The position numbers were made by a program, and so were the translations under genes. This document shows positions 41,722 to 51,422 of a stretch of 64,000 nt of DNA, one piece after another. Every line of letters begins with the position of its first letter. Position 1 is the stretch's first letter. The notes under the pieces were generated by a model. The model did no database searches and was not told where the DNA came from. It was given only the letters and a program-made list of their open reading frames with translations. Origin of the DNA: JADJWR01 sp964509545 (lineage in GTDB: Bacteria; Pseudomonadota; Gammaproteobacteria; Burkholderiales; Burkholderiaceae_F). Location: assembly GCA_964509545.1 (NCBI GenBank), contig CAZDXQ010000003.1, positions 99,085 through 163,084 of the forward strand, read 5' to 3'.

Positions 41722-42741
41722 ATGGCAGAACAAGCCGGACGAACGGCGCGGCTGTTAACGTTGTACCGGACGATGGCGCGCATCCGCGCTTTCGAGAACG
41801 CGGCCGAGGCGGCCAGCCAGGGCGGGGTGCAGGCGTGGGGCCTCGAAGCCTCAGCGACGCCGGCCAAGGTGCGCGGGCCGCTTCATCTGTCGACCGGGCA
41901 GGAAGCGGTCGCCGCGGGCGTGTGCATCAACCTGCGCCGCGACGACCTGCTGACCTCGACGCACCGCGGCCACGGCCACACGCTGGCCAAGGGCGCGGAC
42001 ATGGCGAAGATGATGTGCGAGCTTTATGGCCGCGCCACCGGCTGCAACGGCGGCAAGGGCGGCTCGATGCACATCGCCGACTTCAGCGTCGGCATGCTCG
42101 GCGCCAACGGCGTGGTCGCCGCCGGCATCCCGATCGCCACCGGCGCGGCGCAGGCGCTGAAACTGCAGGGGAGCGATGCGATCGTCGCCTGCTTCTTCGG
42201 CGACGGCGCGATCAACCGCGGCCCCTTCCTCGAAGGCCTGAACTGGGCGCAGGTCTACGGCCTGCCGGTGCTGTTCGTCTGCGAAGACAATCGCATCGCC
42301 GCCACCACGCCGACCTCGTCGATGACCGCCGGGCCGGGTGCGGCGGCGCGGGCACGGGCGCTCGGCATCGCCACGCACGAGGTCGATGGCAACGACGCCG
42401 AAGCCGTCGATGCCGCCGCGGCCGAATTGGCCGCCGTCGCGCGCGGCGGGCGGCCGGCGCTGCTGCACGCCATCACCTACCGGATCAAGGGCCACGTGTC
42501 GGTCGATCCGGGCGCCTACCGCGATGCCGCCGAAGTCGAACGCGCGCGGCTGGACGATCCGCTGCTGCGCGCACGGGCGCGGCTCGATTCGCTCGGCGAG
42601 GCGGCCGCGGTCGCGGCCATCGACGCTCAGGTGCAGCGCGAACTCGCGCAGGCGCAGGAGACGGCGGACGCCGCACCTTGGCCGGAGCCTGCGGCGGCGT
42701 TCGAGGACGTGATCAGCACGGGAGCTGGCCAGTGGCACTGA
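41722..42741 (+). CDS. Thiamine-diphosphate dehydrogenase E1 component, alpha subunit
   Basis: A 339-aa alpha subunit of a heterotetrameric 2-oxoacid/acetoin dehydrogenase. The TPP motif GDGAINRGPFLEGLNWAQVY...CEDN is intact, as are HRGHGHTLAKGADM and GKGGSMHIAD. It resembles AcoA/PdhA in the acetoin or pyruvate class. Start ATG 41722 is at the conserved N-terminus. The beta subunit gene overlaps by 10 bp. Neither an E2 acyltransferase nor an E3 lipoamide dehydrogenase gene follows, so the complex must borrow them. The true substrate is unknown. Confidence 0.87.
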   Translation: MAEQAGRTARLLTLYRTMARIRAFENAAEAASQGGVQAWGLEASATPAKVRGPLHLSTGQEAVAAGVCINLRRDDLLTSTHRGHGHTLAKGADMAKMMCELYGRATGCNGGKGGSMHIADFSVGMLGANGVVAAGIPIATGAAQALKLQGSDAIVACFFGDGAINRGPFLEGLNWAQVYGLPVLFVCEDNRIAATTPTSSMTAGPGAAARARALGIATHEVDGNDAEAVDAAAAELAAVARGGRPALLHAITYRIKGHVSVDPGAYRDAAEVERARLDDPLLRARARLDSLGEAAAVAAIDAQVQRELAQAQETADAAPWPEPAAAFEDVISTGAGQWH

Positions 42742-43727
42742 CCCGCATGACCTACGCCGCCGCCGCGGGCGAGGCGCTGGCCGCGGCGATGCGCGCTGAC
42801 GCCCGCGTCGTCGCCTTGGGCGAGGATCTCGGCCGCGGCGGGGTGTTCGGCCAGTACCGCGTGCGCGGCGCCGACGGCGCGCTGCGCCCGCTGCAGCAGG
42901 AATTCGGGCCCGCGCGCGTGATCGACACGCCGATCTCGGAGGCCAACATCATGGGTGCGGCGGTCGGCATGGCGCTGGCGGGACTGAAGCCCGTGGTCGA
43001 GATGCGCGTGATCGACTTCGCGCTGTGCGGTATGGACGAACTGGTCAACCAGGCGTCGAAGAACCGCTACATGTTCGGCGGCCAGGGCCGGGTGCCACTG
43101 GTGGCGCGGATGCCGATCGGGCTGTGGACGGCGTCGGCCGCGCAGCATTCGCAGAGCCTGGAAGCCTGGTTCGCGCACATCCCGGGGCTCGTGGTCGCCT
43201 GCCCGGCCACGCCGCAGGACAACCACGGCCTGCTGGCGGCGGCGCTCGGCTGCGGCGACCCCGTCGCTTACCTGGAGCACAAGGAACTGTGGGGACTGGA
43301 GGGCGAGGTCGACACGGCCCTGTCCGTGCCGCTGGGGCGTGCGCGCATCGCTCGCGCCGGCCGCGACCTGACGCTGGTCACTTGGTCGCGCACGCTGCAC
43401 GAATCGCTGGCCGCGGCGAGCGCGCTGGCCGCCGAAGGCATCGAGGTCGAAGTGATCGACCTGCGCACGCTCTGGCCGTGGGACCGCGAGACGGTGCTCG
43501 CTTCCTGCGGCAGGACGAAGCGACTGCTGGTGGCGCACGAGGCGGTGCAGGCGGCGGGCTTCGGCGCCGAGATCGCCGCCAGCGTGGCCGAGACGATCGG
43601 CTGCCCGGTCAAGCGGCTCGGCGCGCCGCGCATTCCGGTGGGTTATGCGCCGACGCTGGAAGCGGTTGCGCGAGTCGACGCGGCCAGGATCGCCGCCTTG
43701 GTACGGCAGTGGCTGCGTTCCGCCTAG
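42732..43727 (+). CDS. Thiamine-diphosphate dehydrogenase E1 component, beta subunit
   Basis: A 331-aa transketolase-fold beta subunit pairing with the preceding alpha. It has GEDLGRGGVFGQYRV, GPARVIDTPISEANIMGAAVG, the Pyr-domain core and EVIDLRTLWPWDRETV, plus C-terminal PRIPVGYAPTLE. Start is GTG 42732 behind GGGAGCTGG, overlapping the alpha stop by 10 bp; this is translational coupling. A hairpin lies just downstream and may end the operon. The dehydrogenase could be connected with the TRAP transporter that follows, but this is only a neighbourhood hint. Confidence 0.88.
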   Translation: MALTRMTYAAAAGEALAAAMRADARVVALGEDLGRGGVFGQYRVRGADGALRPLQQEFGPARVIDTPISEANIMGAAVGMALAGLKPVVEMRVIDFALCGMDELVNQASKNRYMFGGQGRVPLVARMPIGLWTASAAQHSQSLEAWFAHIPGLVVACPATPQDNHGLLAAALGCGDPVAYLEHKELWGLEGEVDTALSVPLGRARIARAGRDLTLVTWSRTLHESLAAASALAAEGIEVEVIDLRTLWPWDRETVLASCGRTKRLLVAHEAVQAAGFGAEIAASVAETIGCPVKRLGAPRIPVGYAPTLEAVARVDAARIAALVRQWLRSA

Positions 43728-43737
43728 TGCGCTCGTC

Positions 43738-43778
43738 GCCCCGGCGGAGCCTGCCCTCGCAGGCCTCAAGCCGGGGGC
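43738..43778 (+). terminator. Stem-loop downstream of E1 beta, possible terminator
   Basis: GCCCCGGC (43738-43745) pairs with GCCGGGGGC (43770-43778) with one bulge, enclosing a perfect inner stem GCCTGC (43749-43754) / GCAGGC (43759-43764). There is no T-run, so it may attenuate rather than terminate. Confidence 0.35.
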
Positions 43779-43911
43779 CGGGGCCCGGTTTGCCAGCACC
43801 GGAGTTGGGTCCCGGCCACCCACGGGACCACGTCACTTCGATTCAGGCCCGCGGTCATCGACTCGCACTCACTACAATCGCCCACTGCCGCACGGACCCG
43901 CCGGAACAGTG

Positions 43912-44427
43912 ATGTCGAGCCCCACGGACCCGCACGCCGAGAATCCGCTGCCGGACCCCGACAACACGCCGCGGGTGACGATCCGCATCGAGGAGGCGAT
44001 CGCGGCGGCGGCGATGGCGGCGATCTGCGTGATCACCTTCGCCAACGTCGTGGTCCGCTACCTGACCAACGCCTCCTTCGCCTTCACCGAGGAAATCTCG
44101 GTATTCCTGCTGGTGGTGCTGACGCTGGTCGGCGCCGCAGCCGCGTTTGCCCGCGACCGCAACATCCGGGTCGACTTCTTCGTGTTGCGGCTGCCGCGCC
44201 CCGCGCGTTTCGTGCTCGATGTCGCCGGCATGATGCTGTCGGCGGTGCTGTTCTCGATGGTCGCGTGGTTCGGCTGGCGTTTCTTCCTCGACGACGTGAA
44301 GTACGAAACGACCAGCCCGGGCCTCGGCGTGCCGCAGTGGCTGTACTCGGTCTGGCTGACGGTGCTGTCGGCGCTGATGGTCGCCCGCATTATCGGCAGG
44401 CTCTACCGCCTGGGACGCTCGCGTTGA
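43912..44427 (+). CDS. dctQ: TRAP transporter small membrane subunit
   Basis: A 171-aa DctQ-type subunit with four membrane helices, of which VVVRYLTNASFAFTEEISVFL contains the family hallmark (Asn and Glu-Glu pair). It joins DctM in a Na+-driven uptake system fed by the DctP binding protein. ATG 43912 was chosen over GTG 43909. A -10-like TACAAT (43873-43878) lies 34 bases upstream but no -35 box is clear. The substrate of the transporter is not shown; relatives carry C4-dicarboxylates or other carboxylates. Confidence 0.85.
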   Translation: MSSPTDPHAENPLPDPDNTPRVTIRIEEAIAAAAMAAICVITFANVVVRYLTNASFAFTEEISVFLLVVLTLVGAAAAFARDRNIRVDFFVLRLPRPARFVLDVAGMMLSAVLFSMVAWFGWRFFLDDVKYETTSPGLGVPQWLYSVWLTVLSALMVARIIGRLYRLGRSR

Positions 44428-44497
44428 ACTGCGGACGCCATTGCGGCCGCGCCCGCCGCGCCGCTGCAACGCTGTCCAAACGACGGGCGGGGCCGGG

Positions 44498-45775
44498 ATG
44501 AGCGCGCTGCTCTTCGGCGGCTTCCTCGTGCTGCTGCTGGCCGGCGTGCCGCTGGCCACCACGCTCGGCATGACCGGGGCGGCGGTGATCCTCGCCGCCG
44601 ACCTCGGCGCGATGTCGATCGCCTCGAACGTCTACTCGAGCCTGGCGAAATACCCGCTGCTGGCGCTGCCGGTGTTCATCCTCGCCGGGATGATCTTCGA
44701 GCGTGCCGGCGTGGCCGCCAAGCTGGTCGCCTTCGTGGCCGCGCTGGTCGGCCCGCGCCGCGGCGCGCAGGCGGCGGTAGCCATCATCGTCTGCATGTTT
44801 CTGGGCGGCATCTCTGGCTCCGGTCCGGCCGACGCAGCGGCGGTGGCGATGGTGATGCTGCCGTCGATGACGCGACAAGGTTATCCGCCGGCGTTCTCCG
44901 CCAGCGTGATCGCCGCCGCCGGCGCCACCGCGATCCTGATCCCGCCGTCGATCGCGTTCGTCATCTTCACCGTGCTGGTGCCGCAGGTGTCGGTGCCGGC
45001 ACTGTTCGCCGCCGGCGTGATTCCGGGACTGCTCGCCGGGCTGTCACTGCTGGTGCCGGCGATCATCTTCGCGCGCAAGTATGGCTGGGGCAGCACCGAG
45101 CAGGCCGAGCGGCAGAAACTGCTTGTCGTGCTCAAGGACGCGAGCTGGGGCATCGCCGCACCGGTGATCATTCTCGGCGGCCTGCGCACCGGCGCCTTCA
45201 CGCCGACCGAGGCCGCCGTGGTCGCGGTGTTCTACGGCCTGTTCGTCGGCACCGTCATCTACCGCACGCTCGACCTGAAGCGGCTGTACCGCGTGCTGGT
45301 CGATTCGGCCGAGATCTCGGCGGTGGTGATGCTGATCATCGCCTGCGCCGGGATCTTCGCCCACGCCGGTTCGACGCTGGGCGCCTTCGATGCGATGGCC
45401 AAGGCCATGCTCGGCGTCACGCAGGAAGAGCACCTGATGCTGGCGATGATCATGCTGCTGCTGCTGGTCGCCGGCATGCTGCTCGACGCGGTGTCGATCT
45501 TTCTGATCTTCCTGCCGATCCTGGTGCCGATCGTCAACGCCTTCGGCTGGGACATGACCTGGTTTGCCGTGCTGATGACGATGAACATGGCCATCGGCCA
45601 GTTCACGCCGCCGATGGCGGTCAATCTGCTGGTCACCACCCGCATCGCCGGCATCGGCATCGAGCAGACGGTGCGCTGGGTGCTGTGGATGGTGGCCGCG
45701 ATGCTCGGCGCGCTGGCGGTGGTTGCGGCGTTTCCGCAGCTCGCGCTATGGTTGCCGACCCAACTCGGCTACTGA
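44498..45775 (+). CDS. dctM: TRAP transporter large permease subunit
   Basis: A 425-aa DctM protein with about twelve membrane helices. Family motifs: GVPLATTLGMTGA, SGSGPADAAAVAMVMLPSM, AAAGATAILIPPSIAFVIF and FTPPMAVNLLVTTRIA. It forms the transport path with DctQ. Start ATG 44498 opens the first helix; the longer frame adds an Arg-rich stretch with no similarity. It lies 70 bp after dctQ and 33 bp before dctP in one operon. Confidence 0.9.
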   Translation: MSALLFGGFLVLLLAGVPLATTLGMTGAAVILAADLGAMSIASNVYSSLAKYPLLALPVFILAGMIFERAGVAAKLVAFVAALVGPRRGAQAAVAIIVCMFLGGISGSGPADAAAVAMVMLPSMTRQGYPPAFSASVIAAAGATAILIPPSIAFVIFTVLVPQVSVPALFAAGVIPGLLAGLSLLVPAIIFARKYGWGSTEQAERQKLLVVLKDASWGIAAPVIILGGLRTGAFTPTEAAVVAVFYGLFVGTVIYRTLDLKRLYRVLVDSAEISAVVMLIIACAGIFAHAGSTLGAFDAMAKAMLGVTQEEHLMLAMIMLLLLVAGMLLDAVSIFLIFLPILVPIVNAFGWDMTWFAVLMTMNMAIGQFTPPMAVNLLVTTRIAGIGIEQTVRWVLWMVAAMLGALAVVAAFPQLALWLPTQLGY

Positions 45776-45808
45776 CCCCTGCAACACGCGATCAACGACG
45801 GAGACGAC

Positions 45809-46834
45809 ATGCAACGCAGACACCTTTTCATCGCTCTTGCCGCTTCGCTCGGCCTTCTTGCCGGCGGCGCGGCGCAGGCGCAGAACTACAAGCCCGAATA
45901 CAAGCTTTCCACGGTCGTGCCGGCCTCCTTTCCCTGGGGCAAGGGTGGCGAGATCTGGGCCGATCTCGTCCGGCAGCGGACCAATGGCCGCATCAACATC
46001 AAGATGTACCCCGGCGTGTCGCTGGTGCAGGGCGACCAGACGCGCGAGTTCACGGCGATCCGCCAGGGGATCATCGACATGGCGATCGGCTCGACGATCA
46101 ACTGGTCGCCGCAGGTCAGGGAACTGAACCTGTTCTCGCTGCCCTTCCTGATGCCCGACTACAGGGCGATCGACGCGCTGACGCAGGGCGCGGTCGGCAA
46201 GGAGATCTTCGCCATCCTCGAGAAACAGGGCGTGGTGCCGCTGGCCTGGGGCGAGAACGGCTTCCGCGAGCTGACGAACTCTAAGCGCGAGGTGCGCAAG
46301 CCCGATGACCTGAAGGGACTGAAGATCCGCGTCGTCGGTTCGCCGTTGTTCCTCGCCACCTTCCAGGCGCTCGGCGCGAATCCGACGCAGATGAGCTGGG
46401 CCGACGCGCAGCCGGCCTTTGCCTCCGGCGCGGTCGACGGCCAGGAGAACCCGATGTCGATCTTCACCGCCGCCAAGCTGCACACGGTCGGGCAGAAGAA
46501 CGTGACCATGTGGGGCTACGTCGCCGACCCGCTGATCTTCGTCGTCAACAAGGAGGTCTGGGAGAGCTGGACCCCGGCCGACCGCGAGGTCGTGCGCCAG
46601 GCCGCCATCGACGCCGGCAAGCAGGAGATCGCCATCGCCCGCAAGGGCCTGGACGAGCCCGGGCAGCCGCTGCTGAAGGAGATCGAAGGCATGGGCGTGA
46701 AAATCACCCGCCTGACCCCGGCCGAACGCAACGAGTTCGTGACCGCCACGCGGCGCGTCTATGCGCAGTGGAAAGGCCAGATCGGCCCGGCGCTGGTCGA
46801 CAAGGCCGAAGCGGCGATTGCGGCGCGCAAGTAA
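45809..46834 (+). CDS. dctP: TRAP transporter substrate-binding protein
   Basis: A 341-aa periplasmic solute receptor. Signal peptide 1-25 (AQAQ cleavage region) is followed by the DctP fold: LKGLKIRVVGSPLFLATFQALG contains the Arg that clamps the substrate carboxylate (about 171), and QMSWADAQPAFASGAVDGQENP the conserved loop. Start follows ACGGAGACG. It ends the dctQMP operon, which is closed by the terminator at 46854. The ligand is a carboxylate by family rule; it is not identified. Confidence 0.92.
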   Translation: MQRRHLFIALAASLGLLAGGAAQAQNYKPEYKLSTVVPASFPWGKGGEIWADLVRQRTNGRINIKMYPGVSLVQGDQTREFTAIRQGIIDMAIGSTINWSPQVRELNLFSLPFLMPDYRAIDALTQGAVGKEIFAILEKQGVVPLAWGENGFRELTNSKREVRKPDDLKGLKIRVVGSPLFLATFQALGANPTQMSWADAQPAFASGAVDGQENPMSIFTAAKLHTVGQKNVTMWGYVADPLIFVVNKEVWESWTPADREVVRQAAIDAGKQEIAIARKGLDEPGQPLLKEIEGMGVKITRLTPAERNEFVTATRRVYAQWKGQIGPALVDKAEAAIAARK

Positions 46835-46853
46835 CGCGCAGCCGCCCGGGTAG

Positions 46854-46893
46854 CGCCGCCGGTCCGGCAGCGGGCCGGCGGCGATTTTCTTCT
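46854..46893 (+). terminator. Intrinsic terminator of the dctQMP operon
   Basis: CGCCGCCGG (46854-46862) and CCGGCGGCG (46875-46883) form a nine-base-pair perfect stem with a 12-base loop, followed directly by ATTTTCTTCT. This is the best classical terminator in the window, 19 bases after the dctP stop. Confidence 0.8.
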
Positions 46894-46926
46894 GAAAGGG
46901 CCGTGCGCCGGAGCCGCGGCACCGGT

Positions 46927-47874
46927 TCAGCGCCGCCGGCGCGGCGGCACATTGCGCCACGGCGCGTGCGCGAACTTCTCGATCAGGAAGTCGACCATCG
47001 CGCCGACTTTCGGCGAGCGCAGCCGCGACTGCGGATACACGGCGTGCAGCGGCAGCGGCTCGACGTGATGGTGTGAGGCAAGAATCTGCACCAGCCGGCC
47101 GTCATGCACAAACTCGGCGATGACCAGGTCGCCGAGACGGACGATGCCGACACCGGCGAGCGCCATCTGCAGCACGTTCTCGGCGTTGTTGGCGGCGACA
47201 TTGCCGCTGACCTCGATCGTGCGGATGCCGCCGGGCGCGGTCGGGTCGTCGAACGGCCAGCGGCGCAGTTGCGGGTAGCCGCTGATCACGATGCAGTTGT
47301 GGCTGAGCAGATCCTCCGGGCGGCGCGGCGTGCCGTGCCGCTTCAGGTAGGCCGGCGCGGCGCAGATCATCCGCTCCGTGTCACAGATCTTGCGCGCGAC
47401 AAGCGATGAATCCGGCAGCCGGCCGCTGCGCACGGCCAGGTCGATGCCTTCGTCGACGAGGTCGACCATCCTGTCGGTAACTGAGAGTTCGACCTGCACT
47501 TCCGGGTAGCGACGGAGGAACTCGGGCAGCACCGGCGGCAGCGTATGCAGGCCGAAGGCGACCAGCGTATTGATGCGCAGCAGGCCGCGCGGCGCGCCGC
47601 GGGTGCGCGTGACCTCCATCTCCGCCTCGTCGAGTTCGGCGAGGATGTGGCGGCCGCGGGCGATCAGCGTTTCGCCCTCGGCCGTGGCGGTCAGCCGCCG
47701 CGTCGTGCGATTGAGCAGGCGCACGCCGAGGCGAGCCTCGAGCCGGGTGATCGTCTTCGACACCGCCGACGGCGTGACGCCGAGCAGGCGCGCCGCCGCC
47801 GAGAAGCCGCCCTGCTCGGCCGCGGTCACCAGCGTCGTCATTTCGAGTGCCCGGTCGCTGCCTATCTTTGCCAT
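46927..47874 (-). CDS. LysR-family transcriptional regulator
   Basis: A 315-aa LysR protein: N-terminal winged helix (ALEMTTLVTAAEQGGFSAAARLLGVTPSAVSKTI in register, quoted in part only) with LEARLGVRLLNRTTRRL wing, then a periplasmic-binding-like effector domain (about 95-300). Start ATG 47874 matches the family; the much longer frame upstream crosses the neighbouring promoter. It is convergent with dctP and divergent from the 60-aa gene at 47983. LysR regulators usually control the divergent gene; whether it also governs the dctQMP operon is unknown. The effector cannot be told. Confidence 0.9.
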   Translation of the reverse strand: MAKIGSDRALEMTTLVTAAEQGGFSAAARLLGVTPSAVSKTITRLEARLGVRLLNRTTRRLTATAEGETLIARGRHILAELDEAEMEVTRTRGAPRGLLRINTLVAFGLHTLPPVLPEFLRRYPEVQVELSVTDRMVDLVDEGIDLAVRSGRLPDSSLVARKICDTERMICAAPAYLKRHGTPRRPEDLLSHNCIVISGYPQLRRWPFDDPTAPGGIRTIEVSGNVAANNAENVLQMALAGVGIVRLGDLVIAEFVHDGRLVQILASHHHVEPLPLHAVYPQSRLRSPKVGAMVDFLIEKFAHAPWRNVPPRRRR

Positions 47875-47905
47875 GGTGTCATCAATTCTGTGCCTGGTTG
47901 GCGGA

Positions 47906-47934
47906 TTGTATGCAGCAGAGTCGGTAATTAGATT
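47906..47934 (+). promoter_or_regulatory. Candidate sigma-70 promoter of the small divergent gene
   Basis: TTGTAT (47906-47911), 17 bases, TAGATT (47929-47934), in an AT-rich spacer between the LysR gene and the 60-aa gene. Optimal spacing; -35 matches 4 of 6 and -10 matches 4 of 6. The leader to ATG 47983 would be about 40 bases. Confidence 0.5.
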
Positions 47935-47982
47935 CCCATTGACGGACCCGGCGTCCGCCGAGCCCAACCCAGGAGACCCGAC

Positions 47983-48165
47983 ATGAACGCTTCCGATCTG
48001 CGCCCTGGCGATTACGACGTTTACCGGCAAAAGGCCAAGGAACTGCGCGATCAGGCGATGCAGCGGTACATCGATCGCTGCGCGGCATGGCTGAAGCACC
48101 TGCTGCGTCGGCACGCGGAGCCGCCGCGCCAGACCGGCTCATGCTCGGCCCAGTGCCCGGCCTGA
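47983..48165 (+). CDS. Small basic protein divergent from LysR
   Basis: A 60-aa protein with no known domain. It begins MNASDLRPGDYDVYRQKAKEL and continues as one long amphipathic helix (YIDRCAAWLKHLLRR), ending with a Cys-containing tail. AGGAGACC lies at ideal spacing before the ATG and a plausible promoter precedes it, so I take it as real. Its position opposite a LysR gene suggests that regulator controls it. It resembles short DUF1127-like proteins only in size and helicity. Confidence 0.6.
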   Translation: MNASDLRPGDYDVYRQKAKELRDQAMQRYIDRCAAWLKHLLRRHAEPPRQTGSCSAQCPA

Positions 48166-48220
48166 TCTCGCCCGGCGGCGGCCCGCAGCCGTGCGGCCGC
48201 GGCGCAGAGGCGGGCGACGC

Positions 48221-49423
48221 CTATTCGGCGCGCAGCGCCTCGACCGGGTCGAGCCGCGAGGCGCGGTGCGCCGGCAGCACGCCGGCTGCCAGGCCGATCA
48301 GTGCGCTGGCGGCCACTGCGAGCACCGGATACGCAACCGGCGTCTGCACCGGCAGCGCCGGCACGATCATGCGCAGCAGTTGCGCCAGGCCCAGCCCCAC
48401 CGCCAGTCCCATCAGCCCGCCGAGCACCGCCAGAGCCACGGCCTCGGCGAGGAACAGGCCGAGGACGGTGCGCCGCTGCGCCCCCAGCGCGACCATCAGG
48501 CCGACCTCGTTGGTGCGCTCGGCCACCGCGATGGTCATGATGGTGACGATGCCGACCGAGCCGACCAGCAACGAAATGCTGCCGAGCGCCGCCACCGCCA
48601 TGGTCAGGATGTCGAGGATGTTCGACAGCGTGCGCAGCATCTCCTCCTGCGTGGTGATGGTGAAATCCTCCCGGCCGTGACGCGCCGTGAGGATGGCCCG
48701 GGCGGCCTCGACCACCGGCGCCACTGCGGCGCCTTCCTGGTAAGAGAGGTGGATCTCGGTCAGGCCGTCGCGATTGAACAGTTCGAGCGCGCGCGCCGCC
48801 GGGATGAAGGCGGTATCGTCGAGGTCGATGCCGATGAACTGCCCCTTGGACTCGAGCACGCCGATGACGCGGAACTGCAGCCCGCCGATGCGCACCTTGG
48901 CGCCGAGCGCATTCTCGGCGCCGAACAGTTCGCGCTTCAGCGTGGTCCCCAGCACCACCAGCGCGCGCGCCTGCGACGGCTCCTCCGGCGGCAGGAACTG
49001 GCCGACGCGGATCTTCATGTTGAACACGTGGGTGGCGGCGCTGCTCACGCCGTAGACGGTGGTGCGACGACTGCGCCCGCCGAAGGCCACCTCGGCGTTG
49101 CCCCACGACGTCGGCACCGAACCGGCCACGTTGGGCACGCGCTCCAGCGCCGTCGCGTCTTCGATCGTCAGTGGCCGCACCGAGGTCGGCAGCCCCGACG
49201 GCGGCCCGCCGCCGACCTTGACCTTGCCCGGCGCGATGCCGATGACGTTGGTGCCGAACTGCGAGAACTCGCTCAGCACGTAGCGGTGGATGCCCTCGCC
49301 GATCGAGGTGAGCAGGATCACCGCGGCGATGCCCACGGCGATGCCGGCCAGCGTCAGGAAGCTGCGCAGGCGGTGCGCGGTGATGGCGCGCAGCGCGAGG
49401 AAGACCGAGTCGCGGGCGATCAT
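48221..49423 (-). CDS. MacB/FtsX-type ABC exporter permease (second)
   Basis: A 400-aa permease with an N-terminal membrane helix (LRSFLTLAGIAVGIAAVILLT), a large periplasmic MacB-PCD domain (about 45-250) and three C-terminal helices with the FtsX core (SLLVGSVGIVTIMTIAVAER, GLMVALGAQRRTVLGLFL). Its ATG overlaps the stop of the preceding permease by four bases. Together with the ATPase and adaptor it forms a MacAB-like export system, with two separate permeases rather than one MacB fused to its ATPase. No TolC-like outer-membrane gene is adjacent. Confidence 0.88.
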   Translation of the reverse strand: MIARDSVFLALRAITAHRLRSFLTLAGIAVGIAAVILLTSIGEGIHRYVLSEFSQFGTNVIGIAPGKVKVGGGPPSGLPTSVRPLTIEDATALERVPNVAGSVPTSWGNAEVAFGGRSRRTTVYGVSSAATHVFNMKIRVGQFLPPEEPSQARALVVLGTTLKRELFGAENALGAKVRIGGLQFRVIGVLESKGQFIGIDLDDTAFIPAARALELFNRDGLTEIHLSYQEGAAVAPVVEAARAILTARHGREDFTITTQEEMLRTLSNILDILTMAVAALGSISLLVGSVGIVTIMTIAVAERTNEVGLMVALGAQRRTVLGLFLAEAVALAVLGGLMGLAVGLGLAQLLRMIVPALPVQTPVAYPVLAVAASALIGLAAGVLPAHRASRLDPVEALRAE

Positions 49424-50627
49424 CGGCGCGCCAGGGCAAGCACCGGGTCGAGCGCAGCGGCGCGGCGCGCCGGCATCACGCCGAACAGCACGCCGGTGAC
49501 GAGCGCCGTGCCGAGCGCGGCGAGCACCGCCCAGTCGGGCGGCCAGGCGGGCAGCACCGGGTACAGGTAGCGGATCACCCACGCACCGACGTGGCCGAGC
49601 GCGTAGCCGGCGACGCTGCCGCCAAGCGACAGCAGCGCCGCCTCGACGAGGAAAAGCAGGCGGATGGTGCCGTCGCTTCCGCCGAGCGCTTTCATCAGGC
49701 CGATCTCGGCACGCCGCTGGGTGACCGACACCAGCATCACGTTCATCACCAGGATGCCGGCCACCGCGAGGCTGATCGCGGCGATGCCGGCCACGCCGAG
49801 CGTCAGCGTGCCGAGCAGGCGGTCGAAGGTGGCAAGGACGGCGTCCTGCGTAATGACCGTAACGTCTTCCTCGCCGCCGTGCCGCTCCTTGAGGATCGCG
49901 GTGGCCTGCCGCTTGGCCGCTTCGATCGCGGCGCGGCCGCGCGCCTCGACCAGGATGCGGAACAGCGTGTTGGTGTTGAACATCTGCTGCGCCAGCGCCA
50001 CCGGCACGATCGCCAGTTCGTCGGTGTTCATGCCCAGCCCGCTGCCGCTGGCGGCGAGCACGCCGATGACGCGGAAGCGCCGTTCGCCGATGCGCACGAA
50101 CTGGCCCAGCGGCGGCTCGGCGCCGAACAGTTCCGCGCGAAGCCTGGCGCCGATCACCATCACCGGCGAGCCGCGGTCCCAGTCCTCCGCTGGCAGGAAG
50201 CGCCCCTGCGCCAGCGTGAAGCGGCGCACCTCGATGAACTCGGCGGTGGAGCCGACCACCAGCGTGTCGCGCAGGCGGCCGCCGACGCTCATCTCCGAGG
50301 TGCCGACCGCGATCGGCGCCACGCGCAGCGCGGCGGGCAGCCGTGCCAGCGCGCGTGCATCGTCCACCGTCAGGTCGCGCGGGGTGGTGGTGATGGCGCT
50401 GGCCGGATTGACGCCGCCGGTGGCGGTGCGGCCCGGCAGCACGATCACCAGGTTGGAGCCGAGAGAGGTGAACTCGCGCACCACGTAGCGTCGCGCGCCG
50501 TCGCCAAGCGCGGTCAGCACGACCACCGCCGCCACCCCGATGGCCATGGCCAGCATCAGCAGGAACGTGCGCAGCGGATTGCCGGCGGCGGCGCCGGCGG
50601 CCGAGGCGAAGACGTCGCGCGCGTTCA

Positions 50628-50628
<1 letters not shown>
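49420..50628 (-). CDS. MacB/FtsX-type ABC exporter permease (first)
   Basis: A 402-aa permease, paralogous to the next gene. N-terminal helix LRTFLLMLAMAIGVAAVVVLT, periplasmic MacB-PCD domain, and C-terminal FtsX helices with VMNVMLVSVTQRRAEIGLMKA. The start codon shares one base with the stop of the ATPase gene, and its stop overlaps the next permease by four bases, so all are translationally coupled. A heterodimer of the two permeases is the natural reading. Confidence 0.88.
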
Positions 50629-51418
<790 letters not shown>

Positions 51419-51422
<4 letters not shown>

